NCBI GenBank assembly: GCA_020634215.1
Contig: JACKCD010000052.1
Location: 1 to 46,814 of the forward strand
Length of the DNA stretch: 46,814 bases
Source: Ardenticatenaceae bacterium
GTDB lineage: Bacteria; Chloroflexota; Anaerolineae; Promineifilales; Promineifilaceae
Direction of reading: 5' to 3'
Below the pieces are notes generated by a model, which worked only from the letters and a program-made list of their open reading frames with translations, ran no database searches and was not told where the DNA came from. Position 1 is the stretch's first letter. Each line of letters begins with the position of its first letter. Positions 15,952-24,850 of this stretch are shown here, one piece after another. The translations under genes and the position numbers were made by a program.

Positions 15952-18180
15952 TTAATTTTGTAGAGCGTTAACGGCCGTTACCAAATGGTTCACCCGCTCA
16001 GCCAGACGGTGGACGATTAGCTGATGGAGAGTCGAGGCAATATCAGAATCATTTGCTTCCATTTGCTTGAGGGTGTCCAGGGAGAGGCGGTAAACGATGC
16101 TGGGTTCGTCGGCGACAACGGCGGCTGAACGCTGCTGCCCCAAGTAGAAGCCAATTTCCCCCACAACGTGACCACCACGCATCGTTTGCAGGCGAATGGG
16201 TTCCTGATTGGGGCGTTCTAACTGCGCTGTAACCTGCCCCGATTCAATGAAGTAAAGCGCATCCGGGGCATCCCCTTGTTTGATGAGGTAATGGCCTGGG
16301 GGGACTTCCTGACGTTCCAGGTAATTGACAAGCTCCTTGACCTTACCGTTGTTGGTCAAAAGCATTTGTAACCGTTGCCCTAACTCCTGCGTCGTGTTGG
16401 GGGTTGTATCGAATGTTTGCAGCAATTGCTGTTCGCACCATTCCAGGGCGCGATCCAGGTCGGGAGCGATGTGGATATGGGAGCTGGCACCAAAATCCCC
16501 TTTTTGTAACTGCTGCTGAATGGTGGGCGACATCTCGGCCAGCACAAGGATGATGTCTTTGGCTTCGGCCAGTTGTTTGAGCTTGCTGAAGCTGAGGCTG
16601 GCGGTGGAGTCTATGGCGGTGACGCGGCGAAAGTCGAGGATGATATATCGAGGAGCAGACAGGTCGGAATGATTGATACGGCTGCGGATGGTGTTGAGGA
16701 GATTGTCGGCGGTGCCAAAGAAGATAAACCCTTGCAGCCGCAGGATGTAGAGATGGTCGCCGTGCTGGTCGAGCAACTGTTGTTGGCGCGGGGGGCGGGT
16801 GACGCGGCTGTGCAGGGTCGTGCCGGAGAGTTCGTGCCGCACGATGTCTATGCGGCTGTAGTTGATGACGAAGAGAATAACGGCCGTTACCAACCCCACG
16901 CCCACGGCTTCCAAAAAGCCAACAAAGGCCGTTACCAGTAAAATCAGGATTACTACAAAATAATCCAGCTTGGGCAGCCTGAACCAGGCATGGTAAACCC
17001 AATCCTTGAGAAAGGAGAGTCCCAAATATAGCAACAGCCCGCCTAGCACGACCTTGGGGAAGAGGGAGAGGGCGGATGCACCGAAGAGGAGGGCAATGAG
17101 GCAAATGAGAGTGGTGATGAGGCCGGCTAAACGGCCGTTTACCCCCAGCTTATAATTGATGGAAGATGACCCCAACGAATGATAGCCCGCCACACCACCC
17201 GTCAAGCCAACAAAGATATTGGCAATGCCTGTGATCTTCAGTTCATGGTTGAGATTCATGTCACGTTGCGTAGCCAGCTCCAACCCGGTGCCATTTAAGA
17301 GCAGCGCCATCGCACTCATAATTGGGATGGTTGTGAGATTAATTGCCTGGTTGCCAATGGCAGACCAATGCACCTTGTCTAAACTTGCCAACGAGATGGG
17401 GTGCCACAGTCCACCCTGGGGAAACGGCCCCAAAACCCAGCCCTGGGCACTCAGATTAGCTGCGGAGCCACTTAAAAAGGCAACCAGATAAAAAAGCAGT
17501 GTGCCACCAATGACCATGCCGGGAATGATTAAAGAATGATTCGCATAACGAAGAATCAAGAAAAGAGCAAGGGCGAAAACAAGACCTGGTACCCAGCGCA
17601 GGAGCATATCCTGCTGTAGGAAAGCTATGCTCAGGGGTTGATTTGCCATCATACTGAAGGCTCCCTTGGTAATAAGCCAGCCAGTGCCTGCTAAAAAGCC
17701 GCCAACCACGGGATAAGGGAAAAAGCGAACAAGGCTACCGAGTTTGAATTGACCAAGGATCCACAAAAAGATGCCGGTTGCCAGAGTCGCAGTGCTGATG
17801 GCAGCAATATTGGTGAGAAAAACTTCCTGCGGAGGGGCTGAACCAGCTATAGATTGGCTGATAGTTACCACAATGCCAGCCAAGATAGCTGAAGGTATGT
17901 CCTGACTATTGCCAAGTGCGCCAGGTAGAGACGTAAAAAGCGTAATCATGAGGCCGAGGATAATGGTGGCAAGCAAGACAAGACCAATGCCATTCGCAAC
18001 AAAGGCAGATAGATCCCCTGTGAAGACAAGGGCAGCGTAGGAAATGCTTCTGACGATTTGCAGGAGACCGACAATGACCCCAGCCGTGATGTTTGGAATC
18101 AGGCGATTTGGCTCAAATTCCTGGCGCAGATTAAGCAAAAAAAGGGGAATGCCTTTTAGGTCGTTGGCTGTTTGGTTCAT
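15952..18180 (-). CDS. SulP-family anion transporter with STAS and cyclic-nucleotide-binding domains
   Basis: 742 residues from ATG 18180, preceded by AAGGAG. The first ~450 residues are a SulP transmembrane domain with about a dozen hydrophobic segments. A STAS domain follows (ILRLQGFIFFGTADNLLNTI, then ILDFRRVTAIDSTASLSF). The last ~130 residues are a cNMP-binding beta-roll (PGHYLIKQGDAPDALYFIESG, GEIGFYLGQQRSAAVVADEPS). The likely role is uptake of sulfate or another anion at the cytoplasmic membrane, gated by the C-terminal domains. Whether it binds cAMP is uncertain, because the arginine-bearing phosphate-binding cassette (RSAAV) is only partly like CRP. It stands alone with no sulfur-assimilation neighbour. 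Confidence 0.88.
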   Translation of the reverse strand: MNQTANDLKGIPLFLLNLRQEFEPNRLIPNITAGVIVGLLQIVRSISYAALVFTGDLSAFVANGIGLVLLATIILGLMITLFTSLPGALGNSQDIPSAILAGIVVTISQSIAGSAPPQEVFLTNIAAISTATLATGIFLWILGQFKLGSLVRFFPYPVVGGFLAGTGWLITKGAFSMMANQPLSIAFLQQDMLLRWVPGLVFALALFLILRYANHSLIIPGMVIGGTLLFYLVAFLSGSAANLSAQGWVLGPFPQGGLWHPISLASLDKVHWSAIGNQAINLTTIPIMSAMALLLNGTGLELATQRDMNLNHELKITGIANIFVGLTGGVAGYHSLGSSSINYKLGVNGRLAGLITTLICLIALLFGASALSLFPKVVLGGLLLYLGLSFLKDWVYHAWFRLPKLDYFVVILILLVTAFVGFLEAVGVGLVTAVILFVINYSRIDIVRHELSGTTLHSRVTRPPRQQQLLDQHGDHLYILRLQGFIFFGTADNLLNTIRSRINHSDLSAPRYIILDFRRVTAIDSTASLSFSKLKQLAEAKDIILVLAEMSPTIQQQLQKGDFGASSHIHIAPDLDRALEWCEQQLLQTFDTTPNTTQELGQRLQMLLTNNGKVKELVNYLERQEVPPGHYLIKQGDAPDALYFIESGQVTAQLERPNQEPIRLQTMRGGHVVGEIGFYLGQQRSAAVVADEPSIVYRLSLDTLKQMEANDSDIASTLHQLIVHRLAERVNHLVTAVNALQN

Positions 18181-18233
18181 GAGAATCTCCTTTTGTGTTT
18201 TTCGTGATGAGTGCTGCTTCACAAGACTTACTT

Positions 18234-18266
18234 TATCGTTCTACAGTTCGTAAAGCAAACTTGACC
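18234..18266. repeat. ATCGTTCTACAGTTYGTAAAGCAAACTTGA repeat, copy 1
   Basis: Shares about 28 nearly identical bases with 24776-24809. It contains a small inverted repeat, GTTYG / CAAAC. Located upstream of the SulP gene. Confidence 0.75.
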
Positions 18267-18336
18267 TAAGCCCAAAATCGTGACGAACAGGTGACCAGGA
18301 TGAACCAGGTGAACTGGTATTTGGCGTGCCGACAAA

Positions 18337-18386
18337 AAAAACGGCCGTTTTTCCCCCAAACGCATGGAGGAAAAACGGCCGTTTTC
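18337..18386 (-). terminator. Paired-palindrome hairpin terminating the RTX gene
   Basis: Two ACGGCCGT palindromes (18341, 18375) lie 34 bases apart and form the arms of one larger hairpin: AAAACGGCCGTTTTTCCCCC pairs with GGAGGAAAAACGGCCGTTTT. It follows the leftward RTX gene stop by about 25 bases and runs into T-runs on the minus strand, as expected for intrinsic termination. The same arrangement is at 25576-25624. Confidence 0.65.
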
Positions 18387-18409
18387 TACAAACAAACCAC
18401 AACTACAGC

Positions 18410-20530
18410 TTACGCTTCACAGCTCTTCAGCTTTTCACCGTCAATACAAGTGTCAATGCCATCACTGCCGTCAAGCTGGTCATTGTTGTCGCCACCGTCG
18501 AGGATGTCATCACCCTGTCGGCCGTACAGCTTGTCATCGCCAGCTTCGCCATACATCGTGTCGTTGCCGTCGTCGCCGCGCATGTTGTCCTTGCCAGCAC
18601 CGCCATACATCGTGTCGTCGCCGTCATGACCGACCATGGTGTCGTCGCCGTCGTCGCCATACATCATGTCGTCGCCATCGTTGCCGTCCAGCCGGTCTTT
18701 GTCGCCACCGCCGTGCATTTCGTCGTCGCCAGCGTCACCATACAGCTTGTCGCGGTCTTTGCTGCTGTAGACGGTCGCGTTGCCCAGTTCACCACCCCAG
18801 AGAATGTCGTTACCTTCATCCCCGTAAAGCTGGTCGTCCCCGGCGTTGCCGATGAGGCAGTCATTGCCACCCAGCCCTTCCAGCCGATCATTGCCACCGT
18901 TGCCGATGATAAGGTCGTTGCCAGAGGTGCCCTTAATCTTGTCGTTGCCTTCCGTGCCACGAATGACGTTGACTGGCCCATTGAAGATTGGAGCGGTGAC
19001 TTCACAGGTGGCCGGTAGCGGTTCAGAGCCAAACTCAAAGGCACCAATGTCGGCATTACTGTCGCGCACAAAGCCCCGCTGATCTAGACTAACGTAGGTT
19101 TCTCCCGTCCGATCATCTCCGCTGCCGTCAATCGCCGGGCTGCCTGGCACCAAAGCGATGGTGAGCGTGGGGCCGCCGTTGTCCCGCAGGCGTGGGTTAG
19201 AGCCACTGGTGTCCATGATGTTGCCCAAAGCGACATTGTTTTCGTCACTAGTAGCTAGGAAATCGGTGCCGTCTGGCGTGAAGCCAGCCAAGGCATCGCT
19301 GTTGCTAACCCCGCTGTGACCAAACAAATTGTCTTGGCTGTCTATGCTGTCATGATTGGCAATTTCTGCCCCAATGGTGGCATCGTTGCCAGCGACAATA
19401 GAGGAGTAAAGATCGACGAAGCCACTATTGTTCCAAATGCCGCCGCCTTCTTGGTGAGCCGTGTTGCCGGCAACCGTGCTGGCAAGAACGGCCGTTCCCG
19501 CACTGTAATTGCCAATGCCGCCACCAAAACCGGCCTCATTGTTGGCAATGGTGCTGTTGAAAATAAAGGTACCGTATTTACTGCTCCCTGTATTTTCTAG
19601 GCTTAGCACCCCACCACCAGCCGAGTCGGCACCGCTGGCTTCGTTGCCGCTAACGGTGCTGGCACCAATGATCAAGATGGCGTCTCCAACGCTGGCCGTG
19701 CCACCACCGCCATAAACGGCCGTATTTTCGGTGATCGAGCTATACTTGCTCCAGGCTACAGAGTTATTCTCAGCCAGGATGCCACCGCCAAACTGCCCGG
19801 CCTCATTGCCGGTGATGGTGCTTTGCAGTGCCAGAACAAAACCACCGCCTTTCGCAGCAATCCCACCCCCTGAGGTGTCGGCTTCGTTGCCGGTGACGGT
19901 GCTGTGATCCATGTGCAGCAAGCCGCCGTGAACAAGAATACCGCCACCCACCTCAGCGTGCCCACCGGTGATGACGCTGTTGTTCAGCTGTAGCTGCCCG
20001 CCCGCGACGGTGAGGATGCGGAACGGGTCGTTGCTGTCGCGTTTGATCTTGTGGCCGTTGCCCTCAATAGTGATTTCGCTGGTAATGACTGGCGTGCCAC
20101 TGTAACCAAAGTCGGTGTTGTCAATGGCCTTGAGAACGATGTCCTTGGTCAGGATAAGCGTATTGCTGCTTGTCCCGTCGCAGCCACCAACCACTGCATC
20201 GGTGTTGGCGGCGGTGATGGCATCCATCAGGGTGCAGTTTTTGCCATCCACCATGATGTCGGCGGCGGCACGCGCCACGTTGATATTGGGCAACCCGCTG
20301 AGGGCAAAGGCCATGGCGGCAGCGGCTAGGGTGGTGGCCCATTTGCGCTGCACGGTGCGCCGCGTGCGGCGCGGCAAGGCGGTTAGCTGACTGTAATAGT
20401 CGCTAAACCGCTGGAACACGGTTTCCCCCTGCTTGAACAGCAGGCTGGCAAACCAGCGGCTGTTGTGCTTGGCCTGGAGTTCTTCCTCCCAAGCTTGCAC
20501 GGCTGCTTTTTGCTGATCAGTTCCTAACAT
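18410..20530 (-). CDS. Secreted beta-helix protein with C-terminal RTX calcium-binding repeats
   Basis: 706 residues; ATG 20530 has AGGAG upstream. Residues 1-65 are a charged, Trp-containing cytoplasmic-like region. A twin-Arg-like, strongly hydrophobic segment follows (RKWATTLAAAAMAFALSGL, ending ARAA), that is, an unusually extended signal. Residues ~110-470 are repeated STVTGNEA...GGGI units of a right-handed parallel beta-helix, ending in PGSPAIDGSG...DQRG...DIGAFEFG (choice-of-anchor-Q type). Residues ~535-690 hold GNDxLxGxxGDD nonapeptides of hemolysin-type calcium-binding repeats. It is probably a surface or secreted adhesin or matrix protein. A degenerate copy of its 3' end lies at 24377-24563. 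Confidence 0.85.
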   Translation of the reverse strand: MLGTDQQKAAVQAWEEELQAKHNSRWFASLLFKQGETVFQRFSDYYSQLTALPRRTRRTVQRKWATTLAAAAMAFALSGLPNINVARAAADIMVDGKNCTLMDAITAANTDAVVGGCDGTSSNTLILTKDIVLKAIDNTDFGYSGTPVITSEITIEGNGHKIKRDSNDPFRILTVAGGQLQLNNSVITGGHAEVGGGILVHGGLLHMDHSTVTGNEADTSGGGIAAKGGGFVLALQSTITGNEAGQFGGGILAENNSVAWSKYSSITENTAVYGGGGTASVGDAILIIGASTVSGNEASGADSAGGGVLSLENTGSSKYGTFIFNSTIANNEAGFGGGIGNYSAGTAVLASTVAGNTAHQEGGGIWNNSGFVDLYSSIVAGNDATIGAEIANHDSIDSQDNLFGHSGVSNSDALAGFTPDGTDFLATSDENNVALGNIMDTSGSNPRLRDNGGPTLTIALVPGSPAIDGSGDDRTGETYVSLDQRGFVRDSNADIGAFEFGSEPLPATCEVTAPIFNGPVNVIRGTEGNDKIKGTSGNDLIIGNGGNDRLEGLGGNDCLIGNAGDDQLYGDEGNDILWGGELGNATVYSSKDRDKLYGDAGDDEMHGGGDKDRLDGNDGDDMMYGDDGDDTMVGHDGDDTMYGGAGKDNMRGDDGNDTMYGEAGDDKLYGRQGDDILDGGDNNDQLDGSDGIDTCIDGEKLKSCEA

Positions 20531-20645
20531 TGTTTTCTCCTGTTAATGATGAAAATATGAAGATTGGAGATAGCTCCCAAATGGCTATGCCATCCATCTT
20601 CGTGTTCCTTAACGCCGGTAGGCCGACGGTTAGAGGTGTTGTGAA

Positions 20646-20678
20646 AGAAGTTCAACTTTTGTCAAAAGTTGAACTTCT
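20646..20678 (-). terminator. AGAAGTTCAACTTTT hairpin, copy 2, likely terminator
   Basis: A perfect 15-bp stem AGAAGTTCAACTTTT / AAAAGTTGAACTTCT with a 3-base loop. It lies seven bases past the stop of the GNAT-like gene, with TTCTTT on the minus strand after the stem. It shares its arms with the element at 11627-11660. Confidence 0.6.
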
Positions 20679-20684
20679 AAACGC

Positions 20685-21188
20685 TTAGCCCGGATTGATG
20701 TGAGCCTCATCAAAGTAGTAGACGCGCACGTGGTCGCCCCGATGGTTGTAGCCGATGAAGATGAAGCCCGTTTGTGACCAAATGGCTTCGGTGAAGCGGC
20801 GGCTGATCTCTTTGTTCTCGATCTCGAGGATGATGCCGATGATGTCGGGGTTGTGGCCTTGGGTAAAACGGCCGTTAAAATAATCCCGTGCCTCCACCAG
20901 CAGCCGAATCCCAATCATGCCTTTGCGGTGCGCTGCCGCCACAAAGGTGCGGTAATGGTAAAAGTTGTGGCGCAACTGCAAATTTTGCTGCGGGTAAGCC
21001 GTACAAATCCCGGCAATCTCGCCAAATGAGTCACGCGCCACAAACACCACTTCGTTGACCCGCTTTTCCGCTTGCTCTCGGCTGCCCAGGGCGCGTTCCA
21101 CCAGCCAAAAATCAATAATTTCCTCTTTCAGGGCTTCCGGTTTTTCTTCCCAAACGTTTTCCAATGTGTAGGTGTCGGTTGTTAACAT
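20685..21188 (-). CDS. GNAT-like acetyltransferase domain protein
   Basis: 167 residues. The segment VVFVARDSFGEIAGICTAYPQ, then FYHYRTFVAAAHRKGMIGIRLLVEARDYF, resembles the GNAT strand 4 / CoA-binding loop / helix 3 arrangement with a degenerate R/QxxGxG/A loop (AAHRKGMIG). The C-terminal part has GIILEIENKEISRR and GFIFIGYNHRGDHVRVYYF. No signal peptide. It is 23 bases downstream of the TIGR03032-like gene on the same strand, so probably co-transcribed with it. Acceptor unknown. Confidence 0.6.
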   Translation of the reverse strand: MLTTDTYTLENVWEEKPEALKEEIIDFWLVERALGSREQAEKRVNEVVFVARDSFGEIAGICTAYPQQNLQLRHNFYHYRTFVAAAHRKGMIGIRLLVEARDYFNGRFTQGHNPDIIGIILEIENKEISRRFTEAIWSQTGFIFIGYNHRGDHVRVYYFDEAHINPG

Positions 21189-21211
21189 GAAAGTAATCCT
21201 TTGGTAGGGTG

Positions 21212-22330
21212 TTATGACAAATAGCCGCTGGGTTCCGGCTGGCTGGCTGGCGTGGCAGCAAGAGCCACATCGGCCAGGGCTTCATCGGGCAAGACGTAGG
21301 AGCTAGAGAGACGTGGGTCGCCAAATTCCAGCATTTCGGGAAACCGCGTGTTACGCAGCACCTGCACGGCAAAAATTTCCTGCACCCCTTCTTCAAAGCG
21401 AAGAAAGCCCACTGTTTGCCCCGTTTGGATGTTGACCACCCACACGCCGCAGGTGCGCTCCTCGGGTTTTAGCCGCTCCGCAATAGGAATGCCGCTAAAG
21501 GTGGCACTTTCACGCACCTGCGACAGCCCAATAAAGGCAAGCGGCCCAATAAAATCAATGCCCCGCGTAAAGCCGGGCAGCTTGGCAACGTGGTGCCAGC
21601 GCTGTTGCGGTAAATCTACCCAGGCCAGACTGCCCTCACCCGATTCCAAAACCCAGAGGCGGTCGGCATAGAGGCGGGGGGAGTGGGGCATGGAAAGCCC
21701 GCGCAGCAGAATTTCATTTTGTGCCACGTCCATCAGGATGCCGCCATTGGCTTTGTTGGTGCGCCACCCTCCAGCGGTGTTGGTTTCGCCCAGTGCCGTG
21801 ACGTATTTGGGCTGTCCGTCCATCATTGCCAAGCCGTTGAGGTGGCAGCGGTCTTCGGGGGCCAGGTGTGAGACAAAGTGGGGTCGCCAGCGCGGGGTGA
21901 AGCTGTGGTCGTGGTCGAGGGTGCAAAGGCAGCAGAAACGGGTGTTGACCAGCCACAGCACGTCGTCGTCGGACTAGGCCATTTCGTGGATGTCAATGTC
22001 GCCGGTGACGTGAATGGAGCGGGGAAGATAGGCGGCATCGTGTTTGCCGGGTGGTTCGAGGCGGGGGGCAACGGCCGGCATGTTGCGGTAAAACCAAACG
22101 GTGTTGGCACCGCCAATGGTGAGGCGAACATGGTCACTGGCGATGCCCATTGGTTTGCCAAAGTTGCGAAAGTGGGTGTTGATCGTGTTGCCATCGGCGC
22201 GAACGAGGATGACCTTGCCTGCCTGGTAGGTGGAAATCGCCAGACTGATGCCGAGTTGGGCAAATAGATTGGGTAGGTTGTTGGTATAGACGCTGCGCAG
22301 GGGCGACGTGTTGTTTGGTGCGTCGGCCAT
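21212..22330 (-). pseudogene. TIGR03032-like protein interrupted by one in-frame TAG
   Basis: A single frame of 372 codons with one internal stop: TAG at 21976-21974. The left part starts MADAPNNTSPLRSVYTNNLPN and ends DIHEMA; after TAG it continues SDDDVLWLVNTRFCCLCTLD with no frame change and intact sequence to the end. Family members I recall read DIHE(I/M)AWG at this point, so TAG replaces a conserved Trp codon (TGG to TAG is one base). The second part could only restart at a GTG at 21961. The family is conserved but uncharacterised, beta-propeller-like in repeat character. A true point nonsense, a sequencing error, or stop read-through are all possible. SD AGAGGG precedes the ATG. Confidence 0.72.
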
Positions 22331-22820
22331 TTTGCCCTCTTGCTAATCAATAATGAAACAAGCGATAAACGACTTGCCAATAAGCCAATATTAAAATGAT
22401 GTTTTTGAGGACACTCCCTATCAACCCTTACGAAATTATATCATCCAGTATGAAGCGGCATTGGGACTAATGTCCTAATGTAGACGGGTTACGTCTAAAA
22501 AACGGTTGTCAAAGCGAGATGCAAGTTGCATTGCCATCTGTTTTTGTTGGTGGCAATTTGTGCTAATGAAACGGCCGTTTATCATCCGCTGTAAAAGTGC
22601 AATGTCCCTCTTGGGTACGTTGCACGACTGCCCATATTCTTGATGGTTCACTCTGGAAGGTTAACGCCTGTAGTATACTGTCGCTCAATTTCATTGTAAC
22701 TTACGATACAGCTAGGATATAAACGGAAAGTGACCAAAATATGGTGACAACGATTGTAAAATGGATGCGCCTGCCTGGATGGAATGGGTGGTGGGCAACT
22801 TATGAGACAAGGAGCAAACG
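22331..22820. other. 490-base divergent intergenic region
   Basis: No gene is supported here. It is AT-rich for the window and holds one palindrome (22571), several short inverted repeats and the promoter candidate listed separately. A 27-codon frame at 22741-22824 lacks a good SD and I do not accept it. Confidence 0.6.
22694..22723 (+). promoter_or_regulatory. Candidate sigma-70-type promoter for the TAP-like peptidase
   Basis: TTGTAA (22694-22699) and TATAAA (22718-22723) are separated by 18 bases, about 100 bases before the lipoprotein gene start. Confidence 0.45.
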
Positions 22821-24335
22821 ATGAAACAATGCTGGCTTTTACTTTTGTTGATGCTGCTATGGTTGGTAGCCTGTGATGAACCGCTTGACGAACCAGTGGA
22901 GCAGGCGGGTAGTGCTGTGGTTGGCTTTGGCAATGGGGAGGCGCGTGGGGGGAAAACGGCCGTTTTTCCCGCCACCATCACCGCAGATTATACCCCCACC
23001 GACTGCCCCTTTGCGGCCGACACCGACCGCCAGGTAGATTGTGGTACCCTTACCGTTCCCGAAAACCGTACTTTGGCCGACAGCCCCACCATTGAGTTGG
23101 CTATTGGCATTCTCCGCGCCGCCAGCGACGACCCGCTGCCTGACCCCGTCGTCTTTCTCACCGGCGGCCCCGGCGACAGTGCCCTGGCTGACCTTGCCAC
23201 CGCTGCCGATAGCTGGACAGAATACCCCTTCACCGAGACGAGGGACGTAATTTTTATTGACCAGCGCGGCACCGGCTATTCACAGCCGTTTTTGGACTGC
23301 CCCGAATTTGACGAAGACAGCGAAAACGGCGAGCAGCAGTGTCATGAACGGCTGCTGGACGAAGGCATTGACCTAACTGCCTACAACACCGCCGAAAATG
23401 CCGCTGATGTGGCCGACCTGATGCAGGCATTGGGCATTGATGAATACAACCTGCTTGGCGTTTCCTACGGCACGCGGCTGGCACTGGTGGTCATGCGTGA
23501 CCACCCTGCTGGGGTTCGTGCCGTTGTGCTGGATTCTCCCTTCCCGCCCAACGCCCGCACGCCACAGGAAGAAGCCGTTGCCATTTGGGATGGCATTCAG
23601 GCGGTGCTGGCCGACTGTGCCGCCGACCCCGACTGCGCCGGCCGCTACCCCGATCTGGAGGACAAGCTGATTGATGCAGTTATTCAGCTTAATGAGGAGC
23701 CGCTGGGCGACCTGATAGGTGACGACATTTTGGCCGTCATTGAAAAGATGATGTTTTCTAGCGAAGAGTATGGCTATCTCATTCCGCTGCTAATCGAGCA
23801 GGTGTATAACGGGGAGTATGAGATGTTTGAAGAGCTGACGCAGGAATTGTTGGGGTATGGGGCTTCGCAGCGGCAGGCCGACGATGAGGGCAACAGCAGC
23901 GAGGGGATGTATAACTCGGTGATTTGCCGTGATGAGTATGCGTTTGCCACCGAAGCGGAAGCTGAGGCGGAAATTGCGGCCAATATCCCCGAACCGCTGC
24001 AAGCGGGGCTGTCGCTGGCTGTCTTCCAGCTTTATGAGACGTGCAGCTTTTGGGAAGCGGGGGAAGCGGCGGCGGTAGAAAATGAAGCGGTTGTTAGCGA
24101 CATTCCAACGCTGGTGCTGGTGGGGGAGTATGACCCGGCCACGCCGCCCGCCTGGGCACGGCTGGCGGTGGAGACGCTGGCGAATGGCTACTTGTTTGAA
24201 CTACCTGGCTCCGGCCATTCGCTGCTTTCGACCAATCAATGTGCCATTGATCTGATGGAAGTGTTTTGGCAGGAGCCAGGGGTGGAGCCAAACGGCCGTT
24301 GCGTGGATGAGTTGGGTGAACTGGTGTTTGAATAA
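22821..24335 (+). CDS. TAP-type alpha/beta-hydrolase peptidase lipoprotein (S33-like)
   Basis: 504 residues. The N-terminal signal peptide ends with lipobox LVAC (C18), so it is likely anchored outside the cytoplasmic membrane. Hydrolase elements in order: FLTGGPGDSA (oxyanion region), FIDQRGTGYSQP, the nucleophile elbow GVSYGTR, the acid in LVGEYDPATPP and the histidine in GSGHSLL. Cysteine pairs occur in the cap (CAADPDCAG, CRDE). This is the layout of Streptomyces-type tripeptidyl aminopeptidases (TAP-like C-terminal domain) and prolyl iminopeptidase relatives. It probably trims peptides outside the cell. AAGGAG precedes the ATG. A strong terminator follows. Confidence 0.9.
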   Translation: MKQCWLLLLLMLLWLVACDEPLDEPVEQAGSAVVGFGNGEARGGKTAVFPATITADYTPTDCPFAADTDRQVDCGTLTVPENRTLADSPTIELAIGILRAASDDPLPDPVVFLTGGPGDSALADLATAADSWTEYPFTETRDVIFIDQRGTGYSQPFLDCPEFDEDSENGEQQCHERLLDEGIDLTAYNTAENAADVADLMQALGIDEYNLLGVSYGTRLALVVMRDHPAGVRAVVLDSPFPPNARTPQEEAVAIWDGIQAVLADCAADPDCAGRYPDLEDKLIDAVIQLNEEPLGDLIGDDILAVIEKMMFSSEEYGYLIPLLIEQVYNGEYEMFEELTQELLGYGASQRQADDEGNSSEGMYNSVICRDEYAFATEAEAEAEIAANIPEPLQAGLSLAVFQLYETCSFWEAGEAAAVENEAVVSDIPTLVLVGEYDPATPPAWARLAVETLANGYLFELPGSGHSLLSTNQCAIDLMEVFWQEPGVEPNGRCVDELGELVFE

Positions 24336-24339
24336 GCAA

Positions 24340-24372
24340 AAAAAACGGGTTTCCAATAGAAACCCGTTTTTT
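24340..24372 (+). terminator. Intrinsic terminator of the TAP-like peptidase gene
   Basis: AAAAAACGGGTTTC / GAAACCCGTTTTTT with a 5-base loop and a terminal T6, starting four bases past the stop. Textbook rho-independent form, possibly bidirectional. Confidence 0.85.
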
Positions 24373-24376
24373 ACGC

Positions 24377-24563
24377 CTCCTTACGCTTCGCAGCTCTTCA
24401 ACTTCTCACCAGCGTTCCAGCACTGCCGTCAAGCTGGTCGTTGTTGTCGCCGCTGTCGAGGGTGTCGTCCCCTTGGTGACCATACAGCCGGTCATCTCCC
24501 GCTTCGCCATACATGCTGTCGTTGCCATCGTCGCCGCGCATATTATCGCGGCCATAGCCACAA
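24377..24563 (-). pseudogene. Relic of the RTX gene 3' end
   Basis: Read leftward, this encodes GRDNMRGDDGNDSMYGEAGDD, then LYGHQGDDTLDSGDNNDQLDGS, nearly the same as the last ~60 residues of the protein at 18410-20530. About 18 bases are missing relative to that gene just before the end (its IDTCIDGEK portion), which shifts the frame to an early TGA, while the original GAAGCGTAA-like stop region still follows. No start or upstream part exists. It is a decayed duplicate, about 6 kb away and in the same orientation. Confidence 0.85.
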
Positions 24564-24775
24564 TTGCTGATGAATCACTGATCATACCCCCAACTCCCTA
24601 AATCCAAGTGCATGTTCTTCCTTAACTCTGGTCAATGACTTGCCCAATTGGTGCGGCGGCACATTCAGCCAGGCTTCCTCTTGCAGAAAAAACAGGCATG
24701 GTTCAGAAGCCAGCAAAATTAGCTTGACATCTTCTTGTAGGGCGATTTTCCAAATCGCCAGAGAACGATTTTCAA

Positions 24776-24809
24776 AATCGTTCTACAGTTTGTAAAGCAA
24801 ACTTGAACC
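24776..24809. repeat. ATCGTTCTACAGTTYGTAAAGCAAACTTGA repeat, copy 2
   Basis: Matches 18234-18266. It is preceded by GGCGATTTTCCAAATCGCC and GAACGATTTTCAAAATCGTTC, two further hairpins, so the whole 24750-24810 stretch is a compound repeat element. Confidence 0.75.
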
Positions 24810-24850
24810 ATGCCAATTCTTCAATCAAGAAGTACAAAAAACGGCCGTTT

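Noticed and set aside
18430..18760. Tandem short repeats resembling a CRISPR or minisatellite
   Set aside because: They are in-frame codons of RTX nonapeptides (GNDxLxGxxGDD) within a coding gene; no spacer structure exists and no cas genes are in the window.
22741..22824. 27-codon frame overlapping the TAP-like peptidase start by ATGA
   Set aside because: No usable SD, no similarity, and the peptidase has its own AAGGAG.
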